From Mytilinidion resinicola (lineage: Eukaryota > Ascomycota > Dothideomycetes > Mytilinidiales > Mytilinidiaceae), in assembly GCF_010093595.1 (NCBI RefSeq), contig NW_022985461.1:137493-201492 (forward strand): a DNA stretch of 64,000 nt. Direction: 5' to 3'. Position numbers and translations under genes: made by a program. Positions 34,936 to 46,330 of this stretch are shown piece after piece. Each line of letters begins with the position of its first letter. Within the stretch, counting starts at the first letter, position 1. Below the pieces are notes generated by a model, which saw only the letters and a list, made by a program, of their open reading frames with translations, had not been told where the DNA came from and ran no database searches.

Positions 34936-36499
34936 TATTAATATCTAAGCTTATTAAAGATTACTAGGTAGACTATAGGTCCTACTAAAATCTATATTTA
35001 ATTGCTAGCCCTTTTTATCCTTTTTAGCCCTATTAGTATTAGACTTTTAATAATCCTTTATTACTAAAAAAGAATATTAAAACCGTAATTTAACCCGTAT
35101 TATTATAAAGGGGTCTCTTTCCGTCTTATTTAAACCGTAAGGTCCGTATAAAAGTAAGAATTATATTTATTACTAGTGCAGCAGCATTATATTATGGCTA
35201 GAGGTTGTCTTTAAAGACGTTGTCCTTAACACTGCTAGAATAGCAGAGTTTTTATAAGAGCCTTAGTAAGGCTTTTATATAACTATAATAAAACAGAGGA
35301 CTGGATTAAAAACTACCCGATATTCTATTATCTGGGCAGGCCATTCTAACCTAGGGCTATACTGGTGCCTGTATTTACTAGTAGAAGCAATAGAACCGAT
35401 CTATTAGAATAATAGAACACCTCTATACTAATATAGTTGCACTTACACCTCCACCCGGATAGATAGATAGATAAACGCCACCGCAGATAAATAAGTAAAT
35501 AACTAGGACCTAGGAGCTACTAGGCGTAAGAGTAAGGACAGTAATAATTTAGTTAGTAGGCAGGAGGGATAATAGCTGCGCGGTATTAAGTTATTAAAGG
35601 TAGTAACCTCTATCTATAAAATATAGTTAGCCTGTTATTATAAAAGCATTATAGGCAATATAAAGGGGCTTCTACCTTTTTAGTAGAGGCAGAAGTTATA
35701 GGGCGTGGTATAAATAGCAGCAATATTTAGCTCCAGGCCTCTATAAACGCCTAGTGGACTTATAGTAAATAGGAGTAGTAAAATAGGGAGTATACAGGGT
35801 ATGCGTGCAACCTTCCTATTTTGTTCCTTATGCACAGCTTGTAAAGGTATATAAGGCACGTGGTGAAATAGTAAAGGTTTAAATAAGTGTTGTATTACTA
35901 ATTAGTATATTAACTGGTTAAGATTATTTAGTTTAAGGAGCAAGGCAGCAGTCTTAATATACCTTAGTCGTTCTTTATTAGAACGTAGTCTTTGTTGTAA
36001 TAAAGAGTTAACGTTTCTTTATTAAGACAAAGCCTCTTTATATATAATAAGTCCTTTATTAGAATAAAGAGTCCTTTATTAGAACAAGGAGTTCTTTGTT
36101 AGAACAAAGGAATAAAGGATCTATAAATAGATTTATATATATATATAGATAATAGAATAAAGAAATATATCGCTTATTCTTGTTTTAATACAGCTATAGA
36201 GCTTTAGCTTATAGTACCTTTATATACTGGGAGGGAATAGAGAGTATATATATAGACTTCCTATTTTATATAGCTGTATAAGCTTTAGCCTATACAGCGC
36301 CTCTGCAGAATAGGAAGTATATAGCGTATTTCTTGTGGCCTTTCTATTTTGCACGGCTGGCGGCTATTATAAAGGGAGAAGGATTAACACCTTGCTGGTA
36401 ATACTGTCTGTATAGCCTAAACAGACAGATGCGCGTGTTGGTCTACTATTATATATAAGCAATAACTTATAATATAGGCTTAAGGAGCAAATCGGCGGT
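34936..36499. other. AT-rich DNA without genes
   Basis: 1.6 kb of degraded repeat DNA. Only a degenerate tandem array near 36,000-36,115 stands out. No transposase or polymerase motif could be read. Confidence 0.5.
36003..36115. repeat. Degenerate tandem repeat, about 20-bp unit
   Basis: Several imperfect copies related to GTCCTTTATTAGAATAAAGA follow each other. The unit itself is partly self-complementary (CTTTATT...AATAAAG). Confidence 0.5.
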
Positions 36500-38175
36500 G
36501 TTAAAGGTATAGAGTCGATGCAGAGAGAGATAGAACAGAGTTGTATAGATAGATAGATAGAATTGTATTGCTTAAGTTCTTCTTTATATCGACGGCGGCG
36601 GAGTTGCACATATATACATACGTATAGCATTGTGAAATGTCCCCTAACGCTTCTATAATGTTATCTTACTTTTCCTATTCCAAACGTTTACTATATCACG
36701 TTTAAACGTGCATAGTTTTAGTTGTTTTAAGAGCTTTATGCATAGGGATATAACGCTTATGCTATTATAATCCTTACAGGCGGTATACAGGTTGTTGTAG
36801 AAAGGGCAGCCTGGGATAGGGCCTGGGCAGGCGGGCACTGTAGCTAGTTTACCTATCTTATATATAGAGTAGATATAAATACACGCTGGTTAAACCAGCC
36901 TACTACTCCGGAATTAACTCAACCCGCACCTAGGAGGACAACTATAAACCCGGACAGATTTAGGACAACACATTATAATAGCTTATTCCGTGGTGGACTT
37001 AATAGATCTACTACGTGTCCCTAATAGCTATATAACAATAAGAAGAGCGCTTAGCGCTATACACCGCAGAGGACGGGGTTTTTATCTAAACGCTGCATGG
37101 CAGCAAACGGTTTCTCCTTGTAAACTAGCCTAAATAGAACAGCTGCATGGACCCTAACGGGAGCTACACCAGCGCAATAAAATTTAATAATAATAATCCC
37201 TTATTACCCTAGCTATCTCCTTTTTATATATAAGTCCATTCTTATAAACCCTAAGAACTTACCCTGCTGTACTAATATCTTTTATATTTACTATTCTAGT
37301 AGAAACTGTTATAGCTTAGTATTTAAAAAATATCTTATTAGCCGCTTTAGGTTAAATTATAAAGGATAATATTTAACCGCAAATAAAAACTTATTAGAAT
37401 AGATAGTAATATATATAACTTTAGGGCGTAGTATATAAGTAAACGCGTAATAACTAATTTATTATTATATCTATAAGTACGTATAAGAAAACTCTATATT
37501 TAAGCATATAATAGTAGGGTTAAGAAAGAGTATAAATTATATAGGTTCTATATATATATAATAGAATAGTATTACTAAACTTATAATTATTATATTAAAA
37601 AAGGCTAGGAATTATAGTAAAGGGTTTAGGAATAATTTATAATAATACTTTTTTTAACTTTTTAACTATAGGCGGCTATAAAGATACTATAGCACTATTA
37701 AATATAAACTAAAGCTTTATTTAATAAGCTTGCCTAAGTATAATTAGGCTAAGGTTACTTTAGTAAAGCTGCTAGAGAAGATCGCAGGCTAGATTAATAG
37801 TACGTTAGTTAGACATTATAAGGAAAAGCTATAATACTATAAGTTAGCTTAGTAGCTATAGAAATTATTTCTAGTTATTTTAGTAAATACAGGGCTTGTA
37901 AGGATTATAATAGCATAAGCGTTATATTCCTATATATAAAGCTCTTAAAATAACTAAAACTATGCACGTTTAAACGTGATATAGTAAACGTTTAGAACAG
38001 GAAAAGTGAGATAACGTTACAGAAGTGTTAGAGGACGTTTTACAATGCTATACGTATATATATATGTGCAACTCCGCTGCCGTCGATATAAAGAAAAACT
38101 TAAGCAATACAATTCTATCTATCTATCTATACAACTCTGTTCTATCTCTCTCTACATCGACTCTATACCTTTAAC
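36500..38175. mobile_element. 1.7-kb inverted-repeat structure with about 279-bp arms
   Basis: The left arm (36,500-36,778) and the right arm (37,898-38,175) are inverse copies. Both run from GTTAAAGGTATAGAG through a GATA microsatellite, GCTTAAGTTCTTC, TTGCACATATATA, TATCACGTTTAAACGTG and AACGCTTATGCTATTATAAT to CCTTACA. The 1.1 kb between them holds a truncated LINE tail. The outer 125 bp of each arm also occurs just before LINE ORF1 at 51,889-52,014, so the arms may be two head-to-head copies of a LINE leader, or the ends of a large foldback transposon. Confidence 0.65.
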
Positions 38176-38428
38176 AGGGCTAATATAAGGTATACTATAC
38201 TGTCCCCTATATACTTAATCTTAACCTTATTCTTTTCTTTTTTATAATATCTATATCTATCTATCTATCTTATTTTCTATCTTTCTTCTATCTTTTTCTC
38301 TTTATACTAGATCTAACTGTATACTAGCTAAAATTATTTCTCTTTATATTCCTAGTAGTCTTTATATATTTAGCGCCTTATTCTATAAAATAGTCGGTCC
38401 TCTATTTATCTTTAGTGTAAAAGTTGTA
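36779..38428. other. Interior and right flank of the inverted-repeat structure
   Basis: Apart from the LINE tail copy and the right arm listed separately, this stretch holds heavily mutated AT-rich sequence (37,200-37,890 and 38,176-38,428) in which no protein family can be read, plus a small G+C-richer island at 36,780-36,840. Confidence 0.45.
36890..37197 (+). mobile_element. 5'-truncated LINE 3' end (tail copy)
   Basis: About 308 bp align with the tail of the long LINE at about 60,640-60,955. Shared anchors are AGAGCGCTTAGCGCTATA, CTAGGAGGAC, GGGTTTTTATC and a terminal (TAA)n run. This copy keeps many C and G bases that are T or A in the 60.6-kb copy, so it is closer to the unmutated sequence. 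A short 3' fragment ending in a simple repeat is what incomplete LINE reverse transcription leaves behind. Confidence 0.7.
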
Positions 38429-40268
38429 ACGTATTCCACAAGCGAGCCGTCCACCCAAGCGAGCCGTCCACTTCATCACAAAAACGCGACGCGTCAACTT
38501 CCAACCACCATGCGTCGACAACACAACGTGCAATCAATACAAAATGAAGGTCGAATATGCATGGCTATCGCAGCAATCAATCAGCAGCAATTTAAAAGCG
38601 AACGGCGCGCTATTACGACATATAACGTACCCAGAAGCACACTTCGAGATCAACGCGTTGGAACGACCCCACGACGCGATTCTAAGCCTAATTCGAAGAA
38701 GCTTTCCAAGCTGGAGGAATCAGTTGTTGTTCAACATATACTCGACCTGGATTCGCGAGGATTTCCGCCCAACCTGCATGCTGTACGAGAGATGGCCAAC
38801 AAATTGCTCGCCGAGCGCGCCGCCGGCCACGTTGGCAAGAACTGGCCAGAGAACTTTGTCAAGCGAACACCTAAGCTCAAAACACAATTCAATTGAAAGT
38901 ACAATCGTTAGAGAGCTTTATGCGAGGATCCAAAGGCAATTGGCGATTGGTTTAAGCTTGTACGCAATACAAAAGCAAAGTATAGCATCCTGGATAAAGA
39001 TATACACAACTTTAATAAAGCTAGCTTCCAAATAGGCGTTATCTTAACTGGCGTGGTTGTAACAGGCTCTGAGCGGTGCAATTGTCCAAAATTAATACAG
39101 CCAGGCGATCGCGAATGGACGACGATAATCCAAGGAGTCAATGCCTGTGGATGGGCTATCCCGCCATTTATTATCTTTTCGGGTAAGTACCACCTCTCTG
39201 CATGGTACGAGGGCAATAATATACCACTAGACTGGGTTATAGCAGTAAGCAATAATAGCTGGACGATAAATAAGCTTGGTATTGCCTGGCTGCAGCATTT
39301 TAATAAGCATATAAAGGATCGCACTATAGGCACGCATCGGCTGCTAATTATTAATGGCCACAAGAGCCACCGCTCGCTTGAATTTAAAGAGATTTGCAAG
39401 GAGAATAATATTATTACTCTCTGCATGCCAGCGCATTTATCGCACCTGCTGCAGCCGCTTAATATTAGCTGCTTTGCGCCGTTAAAAAAGGCATACAGGC
39501 GCTAAATTAAGGACTTAATACGCTACTACATTAACCACGTCACAAAGCTAGAGTTCTTGCCAGTATTTAAAGCAGCCTTCTACAACTTAATTATAAAGAG
39601 CAATATTTGCGCAGGCTTTCAAGGCGCAGGCCTTGTACCGCTTAATCCAGAGGCAGTGCTCTTAAAGCTTGATATTCGGCTTCGTACGCCGTCGCCTCCT
39701 GCCGTGGTGAAGGCTTAATGGGAATTAAAAACACCAAGCAACGCTTATGAGCTAGGCTCTCAATTAGCTTTAATTCATGATCGTATTCAAAGGCATCAAA
39801 ATAGCTCGCCTACAGCAATTCTTGATGCGCTTAGCAGCCTTTCCAAAGGTGCTGCAACGATGATGCATCAAGCCACGCTACTGCGCGATACAGTTGCCAG
39901 CCTTCAAAAGGCAAATGAAGCCGCCACAAAGCGCAAGGCGCGCAAAAAGAAGCGGATCCAGAGAGAAGGAACTCTAACAATGGAAGCAGGCTCTCAAATA
40001 GCTGCTCAAAGGCTTGATAAGGACGCCCAAAGCAAAAGGCAGCAAGGCGGGGCAGATTCTGGCGGGAGCGCGCGGCGCTGTGGACGCTGCGGCGAGCTAG
40101 GGCATAACATTCGTACGTGCAAAAATGATGCAGAGGTTGCTGCAGATTAGGCTACAAGTTGTATATAGTTGATATCTATTGGCGTTGTGGAGCAATTAAC
40201 GTTTGAGGCCGGTTTTCATGATGAAGTGGACGGCTCGCTTGGGTGGACGGCTCGCTTGTGGAATACGT
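38429..40268 (+). mobile_element. Pogo/Fot-type DNA transposon, copy 1 (inactivated)
   Basis: A 1,840-bp element with 50-bp perfect terminal inverted repeats (38,429-38,478 and 40,219-40,268) starting ACGTATTCCACAAGCGAGCC. TA target duplications lie at 38,427-38,428 and 40,269-40,270. Inside each TIR the 15-mer AAGCGAGCCGTCCAC occurs twice. It encodes one interrupted DDE transposase (listed separately). Unlike its surroundings it is only moderately AT-shifted. Confidence 0.9.
38510..40150 (+). pseudogene. Pogo-type DDE transposase with C-terminal CCHC zinc knuckle, broken
   Basis: One reading frame of 547 codons with four internal stops: TGA 38,894-38,896, TAG 38,909-38,911, TAA 39,503-39,505 and TAA 39,716-39,718. 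Each is one C to T step from CGA, CAG or CAA. Order of parts: N-terminal helix-turn-helix (psq-like, YNVPRSTLRDQR), CENP-B-type domain (about 60-125), DDE_1 catalytic core (HNFNKASF, LIINGHKSH, LLQPLNISCF), coiled coil, then CGRCGELGHNIRTC, a CCHC knuckle (Cx2Cx4Hx4C). All three positions where the family has catalytic Asp are Asn (codons 39,014, 39,353 and 39,461), each explained by GAT to AAT. The protein could not transpose DNA even if it were read through. Confidence 0.88.
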
Positions 40269-42244
40269 TATAGGAAGGATCAATAAATAGAGCGGTAGCA
40301 GGATAGAAGTTGAATTAATTGAATTAGATTTTCTTTTATTTTATAGAGGTTGGGCCTCTATATACTTAAATATATAAGTACTAGAAGTTTCTCTATACTT
40401 TAAAAGTATAGTTTATAATACTTATACTAGTATATCCTAGATACTTCTATATATTATAAATATAGTTAATTTATAAAAAAATCTTTCTATAAAATTCTAT
40501 TTAGTTCTGGATAGTTCTAGAAGCTTAGCAATATAGCGCTTATTATATTCTAATATTTAGTACTATTATTTTATAGTTATAGTTAGCTTAGTTAGTTAAA
40601 CCTAATATTTTACTTTAATATATATAGTATAAGGGTAATAGTATAGTAGTAAAGATTGCACTATTAAAAGTCTAATACGGAGTTATAAATGCTAAAGTTA
40701 TATATTTGGATTCTATAGCTTTTTCTTTCTTTTTTCCTAAGCTTTTTTATATACTATACTAAGCTTTATATACTAATAAATAGTAAAACTACTAATCTTT
40801 AGATAGGTATAACTTAATATATTATATAAAATATTAATAAGGGCACTATATACTAAATAATAAAGTAGGTTATATTAGATTATAGATAAGGTAAAGCTTA
40901 TATACTAGGGATATTAACTTACTACTATAAATAGCGCTTTCCTCTTAAGAATACTAAAACCTGTAAATATTATTTTCTTTAGCTAAGCTAATCTATCTCT
41001 TTTACTAGGGCTAAGACACTGCTTTTTATATATAGTAGATTATAATCCTATTTAGGGGGTAAAGGTTTTTTCTAGTCTATTTTCTTATACTACATCTAAT
41101 ACATGCTATTAATAGTAGCGTTAGTAGATTATATACCTAAATAGAAGAAATGGTTTGCTTTACCCGTTTTAGAGGGAGATTTTCCCTAGTATAGGCTAGT
41201 TTCTTTCCTCTAAAAGAATATTGCACTAGATAGGTTTGTAATATAGGCCTACTAAATAAGATAACCTTAATACTGAAATATTGGACGAGCCTAATTATTA
41301 CCCCCTTTTTTGCTATATATTACCCTCTCTAGATTTAGCCTAGCTCCGGCCTATATTAATATTGTTCTACTAATTATATTTACTTACTTATCTCTTATAC
41401 AAGGAATTGTATAACTCTTATACGGATGCGTAAAGCGGAAAGAATAAATTATTAGATGCAACAATAGTCTATTTACTCTATCTACTCTAACTAGTCTAGA
41501 ACCAGGAAAGCACCTACATGGCCACCTCTTAATTGCTAAGTATATACACTATTATACGAAGGTTTTACACCTAAACATCCTCCTACTGCACCGGCGCCTT
41601 TACTATAAACAGCCTCCTCAAGAATAGACAGAGGACCATCCTCGAGGGCTAGTTAAATGTCGGGGACTAAGGGAATAGGAGCCCTAGGTCGCTGTTACAG
41701 TGCCTGCTTATCCGGCGGAGAGATCCGGTGCTGTATTAGTAAATTAAGACTGCTATTTAACACTACTATCGCCTAAGTAACGACCTAATTAGTGGAACAA
41801 AGTTGTTACAAGCCGAAGCTAGGCTAAATGTAGGGGGGTGATATGTAGCAAAACCGGGGGGGTTATACATAGCAAAACGGGGTGTGCTAATTAGGTTCGT
41901 CCTAAATATTTACCACCTTCTTATCTTTTCATCGCCTACGTTACGTTAGCAGATACAACCCTTACAATCCAAAGCAATCCACATAGGAGAAGGCCGTAAG
42001 GTTAGAGGTAACAAAGGCAACGGGACGATCTCTAGGACATGTTTATGAAAAAGCATACAATGAAAAGCTAATGAGAGCAAGCGTGGGCCGCGAGCCGTAG
42101 ATGTGGGCGATGTTTCGTCTGGGTCGAATACATACTCGGCTAAGGGCATATGGAATGGAGACAGCTTACAATCAATCTCTTTTCAGGAACATTACAGACC
42201 TGAATAGTTGGCAATAGATTTTACGTATGCCAGGCCGGAGGTAT
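40269..42244. other. AT-rich flank and border of block 1, then 3' region of the SHD/F-box gene
   Basis: Degraded AT-rich DNA to about 41,500, then a G+C-richer 350-bp patch (41,510-41,880) of unknown origin. This is followed by two near-copies of a TATGTAGCAAAACCGGGG-like motif at about 41,839-41,885. The balanced-composition 3' region of the next gene starts near 41,900. No gene was recognised. Confidence 0.45.
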
Positions 42245-44627
42245 CTATTCTAACATCGCAGTGTTTCTTCCGCCGCATGCCCTAGGCCCGAACTTCCATT
42301 TCACCAGGCCTCTATCTGTCCATGCCCAAAGCTCGTCTTCGTCTCGGAAAGCGAGCTCGAAAACCACCCCAGCCTCAGGCAATTCGACGGGATGTAGTTC
42401 AACCATTTCTTGATCGAGTGGATTGGACTGATAGTATCGATATCCACATCCCTCCAGATATGCGTAGTCCCCTGGTATGGGTCCCTCTGGCAAGGTACCG
42501 GGATCCAGGAAAGCTTTTGTGTCAATCGCCCATACGAGGACCTTCTTCCAGGATGTCATAGCGATGCGATGCGACTTGGGAGATATCGCCATTCGAACAC
42601 CAAGAGAGGACAGGTTGAACAAATCCAGACCGACAAGTCTAGCAACGAAGACGTGGTGCAGATTCGAATAATCTTTCTCCAGATCGAACGTGTCGCAGCT
42701 GGAATCTGCACAGTAGTGGATAGCCTTGAGGAGGAAGGCCCCCACGCGTCCTGGCGTAAGCCAACGAGGTGTGGTGCAAGTGTGCTCTTCGCGTCTGAGC
42801 ATGACTTCGAGAGCCGTATTTAGGCACGTTGGGGCACCGTCGTTGAGCTGTGGATCTGTGACAAGATGATGGTGATGGAAAGCAATGGCCTTTCCCAGAG
42901 AAGGCGAGCTAAATGCCTCGACATCATCCGGAAGGTAGTTATTGCGACGGTGGATTTCGGCGCGACTCCGGATGTTACTGACCGTCCACCGTGGGATAGG
43001 AAGGCAAGACTGGAAGAGGTGCAGTTTCTTGCCCCTGACCTGCATTGAGGAAATGATCTCGTCTGGGTGGGATTCGAGCAACGTCGAAGTTGTAAGGGGT
43101 GGAATAGCTGACTAGTTAGCATGAATGACCCCGAGAGAAAATTGGATGGGTAGGATATGCGGATCTTCCGTGGACTGGTAGACCGGCAACCCTAAGATAT
43201 GGAGCAGAAAAGGTACCGGGAAGAAATCTCTTACCTTGATCGCAACGTCTATTGTACTTCGTTAATTTATGCTTCGGATGTCTTCCTTCGAACCATCGAG
43301 TCAATATGAACGAAGTCCCAGCTTTCGAGACCGCCACAGCCACCACATCGTTAAGCTCTTCGGTTTCCATTTCCATCTCGAACCAATCCATAACTATAGG
43401 ACCAAACTCGTCGTCTAGCCTGTATGTGACGAGTCGAATCGGGGCTGGAGAAGACGAAAGGTGCCCCTTTGCTTTCCTAGCGGGGTTCGATCTTTTAGAA
43501 CGGTAAAGAATAGCTATCGTATTAACGAAGTCTCCTTTGGAACACGTCAAGTCAGGTTCGCAGACCGCAAGCTTGACAACTTCACAATCGGACCAAGCAA
43601 ACGTCGAACCCTGACCCAGTGACAAGCCATATGGATCAATGACATGAGAGAGCATTGGGATGGCTTCAATAATCTTGTAGATTCGCACTACACCAGTATC
43701 TGCACAGACGTTTGCAAGCATGAGGTCATGTCCGCCTTCTCCAGAATAGGAAACGAGGGTACTATTCTTCCAGTCGGTCTTCACTGTAGGGAGGTAGGAG
43801 TGGACATCAGACAGGAACGCGGCGCCACTGTGTAAATGTCGAGTTGCCCTCCTGGAGAAAAGTGTGACTAGGCTTGCTGCATCTTGATGGCTCCCGGAAA
43901 CGGAATCTTGTAGACCGGGTATGCGTCTCAGCTGGTCCTTGAGGAGGGCTTTAGAGTTCAGAGCATGCCCGCGGAAGGTTTTGCAGGTCACGAGGCAAAC
44001 GTAGAATGATTCGGCATCGAGAGTATGTAGTATTTGGCGAAGCAACTCCGGGGGTAGGTCGAGGAGCATCATGCGCGAACTCGAGTGCAAGTGGGGGCTT
44101 GCTGGCGGTGATATTCCACTGCCTCTGCGCCCTACTTGTCCGGCATTATTGCTAATACGATCCACTCCTTCTTCAGAAGATCCAGGTGAACGCGAGGACC
44201 AAGGAGATCGAGGAGGAGATTCCGAGATGAAATGAGGGTACCGCCGCTCTGACTCGTGAAAGACGTCTGTACATTGCTGTTGAAACCTCTCAAGCGACAG
44301 TGATGCGAGCTTTCGTCGAGCCACATTGCGCTTCTGCTGATAGAGGGGATTCGGATGCAAGAATCTCGGTACATTGTGTGCCTTTGAGCTGCCCTTCGTC
44401 GACCATTGCTCCCGACGCACTAACTCGTCATATATATCAGTACTCTGGTCTTGAAACTGAGCTTGGGTAAGTTGCGTGAGTTTGTCTTTCGCCCGGTGTG
44501 ATCGACGCAGCGTGCTCTTCCGTTCTCGAAGGTAGGGGCCCAGGTAGGCTTTTATGAATGCATGATGTTCCAATAGGACGTCTTCTGGCCTGGGCGTCTT
44601 ACGGTTCATGTTTGCAGCGTCTGTCAT
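42245..44627 (-). CDS. Spa2-homology-domain (GIT/SHD) plus F-box protein
   Basis: Minus-strand model 44627-43235 and 43107-42245, giving 751 aa. Two tandem SHD-type repeats sit near the N-terminus: KLTQLTQAQFQDQSTDIYDE (about residues 49-74) and KLASLSLERFQQQCTDVFHE (about 106-131), the motif of Spa2/Sph1 polarity scaffolds and GIT proteins. A Ser/Pro-rich linker leads to an F-box (about 187-232: LLDLPPELLRQILHTLDAES...CKTF), the Skp1-binding module of SCF ubiquitin ligases. The remaining 500 residues have beta-rich, WD-like spacing but no repeat I can define. The intron has a perfect GCTAAC branch point. A polarity-scaffold module joined to an F-box suggests a ligase acting at SHD-interacting MAPK-pathway or polarisome partners, which is inference. 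The 3' end faces AT-rich block 1. Confidence 0.82.
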
Positions 44628-45255
44628 GCTTGGGTATATATCAGCTTTGATGTAGGTTCCGTAGGTTCTAGGTATGCTAGCTGGGATCAGTCAGTAGGTC
44701 GCAGAGCAGACAGAACGGAGATCTTTCCTCACAGGCAGTTTTGTATCTCGAGATAACGTTCGATAGCCCCGGCAGGGCAAGGCTGTGTGGGGACAGCCGT
44801 CTTGCTCGCTGCCGCGAACGTCTACAGCAGCAGCGCCAGAGGGAAACGCAGTGTTCGAGGATGCTGTGGTAAGCAGAGATTGAATGCGGCAATTGATCCT
44901 GTGATGGGGTTTGGTATAGAAGCACTTTGAAGTGCCCCAGTTTTTTATGTAGGCGACCAGCCTTGCACACCGGACGATGGAGTGCGGATGCCTGCTCGGC
45001 CTAAGAGGAGCTGAGTCCAGCACGCGCCGTGGAGGAGGTTAGCATACAAGGGACATGTGCTATTGGGCGTAGACTCTTAGATCAGGACGATTGTCGACCG
45101 TGGTGCCTGCTGGTCAAGCTGAGGTTGTTACTCGACATTCGACGTGCTTCGGCGGGATGTCAACGCACGTGCCGCCATGACGATCTCTGCGGGCAACGAT
45201 CCAGGGCCAGACGCCAAGACCACGGAACTGGTCCGAGATATCGACATTCTAAGGG

Positions 45256-45673
45256 CCAGTTCGGCTGCGTAATACGGTAGCGTGCTTCAGAGAGCGTATT
45301 GCACGGACTTATCGAGGTGTTAGCGCATCTCGAGCGTATATTGTTATCGTGCATTCAGCGTGAACTCGGCGATTGCTTAGCAATTACTTAGCAAAACCTC
45401 AGATGTTAACTATCAAATCTGTTAAAACTTGGAGTGTAGCATCTTGTAGCCTTTTATAATTATCTGCCTCCTTAGAAGTTCTATCTAGGAGATAGAAGGG
45501 GGAGCTACGGTCCTATATACGCTGCGATTTTGAGATTCCACCAATCTAGCGAATGAGCATCTCATAAGCATAAATGAGAAATTGTATGTGAGCGTGTCTA
45601 CGCTTGGCACTGCCGTATCTTGGGGCTGACACGCTGCTAAAGCACGCTACCGTATTACGCAGTCGAACTGGCT
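45256..45673. mobile_element. MITE-like element with about 33-bp inverted repeats in a gene-rich region
   Basis: The left arm CCAGTTCGGCTGCGTAATAC...GCT (45,256-45,287) and the inverse of the right arm (45,641-45,673) differ at one or two positions. The interior (about 350 bp) has no coding frame. The outer target duplication is not clear, so family assignment is open. Confidence 0.55.
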
Positions 45674-46285
45674 CTAGCTAATATTTCAGATTATAGAAGA
45701 CGAAGTCAAAGTTGACCGCCCGTTGACCTCGACATTCGCATCGATAGCACCTGAGCATTCGTACGTATCTAGCGCCAATTCCAGGCTTTCAGAGATACTT
45801 GCTTTCTTGACCGCCGCATTTGGACTCTGCTATCTATTTACCGTCTTCGTGCCCACCTCAACAATCGCGCTTACAGTTCCACTCTAGGGACGTTTCAGCG
45901 ACCGCCATGCTCCACATTTGACGAGACCACGAGCGCTCCAGCTGGCATGGGATGGCGACACTTGCGGCTGCTCGCCAGTTTAGGAGCTCTCATCGCCGTC
46001 CGACAGCTCTCGCCCATCGCCCTATGCATGCCGGCTCTAGCGTCGGGAAACAGATGGCGGCAGCGGTCTCCAGATCGATAGTTAAGGCAGAGCTTTACAA
46101 ATGCATCTGAGACGGCCTTCGAGGCGTCCTTGGGCCCCGCTGCTCAGCGTCGACCTTCACATCGACATTGAAGTTCATCCTGGGGGTAACCTCGGGTCTC
46201 CGTGACCATCTCGACCTGTCAGAAGCATCTTGTCTAGAACACTCTCGTTACACCGCAAACATGACCATCGTGGAGGTATACGCGA

Positions 46286-46330
46286 GGGCTCGTTTTGCGG
46301 GGGCTCGTTTCGCGGGGGCTCGTTTCGCGA
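46286..46330 (+). repeat. 15-bp tandem repeat, three units
   Basis: Three consecutive units of GGGCTCGTTTYGCGR, about 710 bp upstream of the phosphatase start. Units 2 and 3 differ only in the last base. Confidence 0.7.

Larger units (their letters stand above)
33640..41880. other. AT-rich, RIP-like block 1
   Basis: About 8 kb dominated by TA-rich sequence with stop codons in every frame, lacking intact genes. It holds the nested inverted-repeat elements, the truncated LINE tail and the degraded pogo element listed separately. Stop codons inside the transposase frame are all explicable as C to T or G to A changes, the signature of RIP. G+C-richer islands remain at 36,780-36,840 and 41,510-41,880. 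Confidence 0.85.

Noticed and set aside
37200..37890. Possible transposase remnant inside the large inverted repeat
   Set aside because: Too heavily mutated; no motif could be read in any frame.
41694..41810. Possible solo LTR (TGTTACAG...GTTGTTACA)
   Set aside because: Only about 117 bp, no target duplication and no second copy seen in the window.
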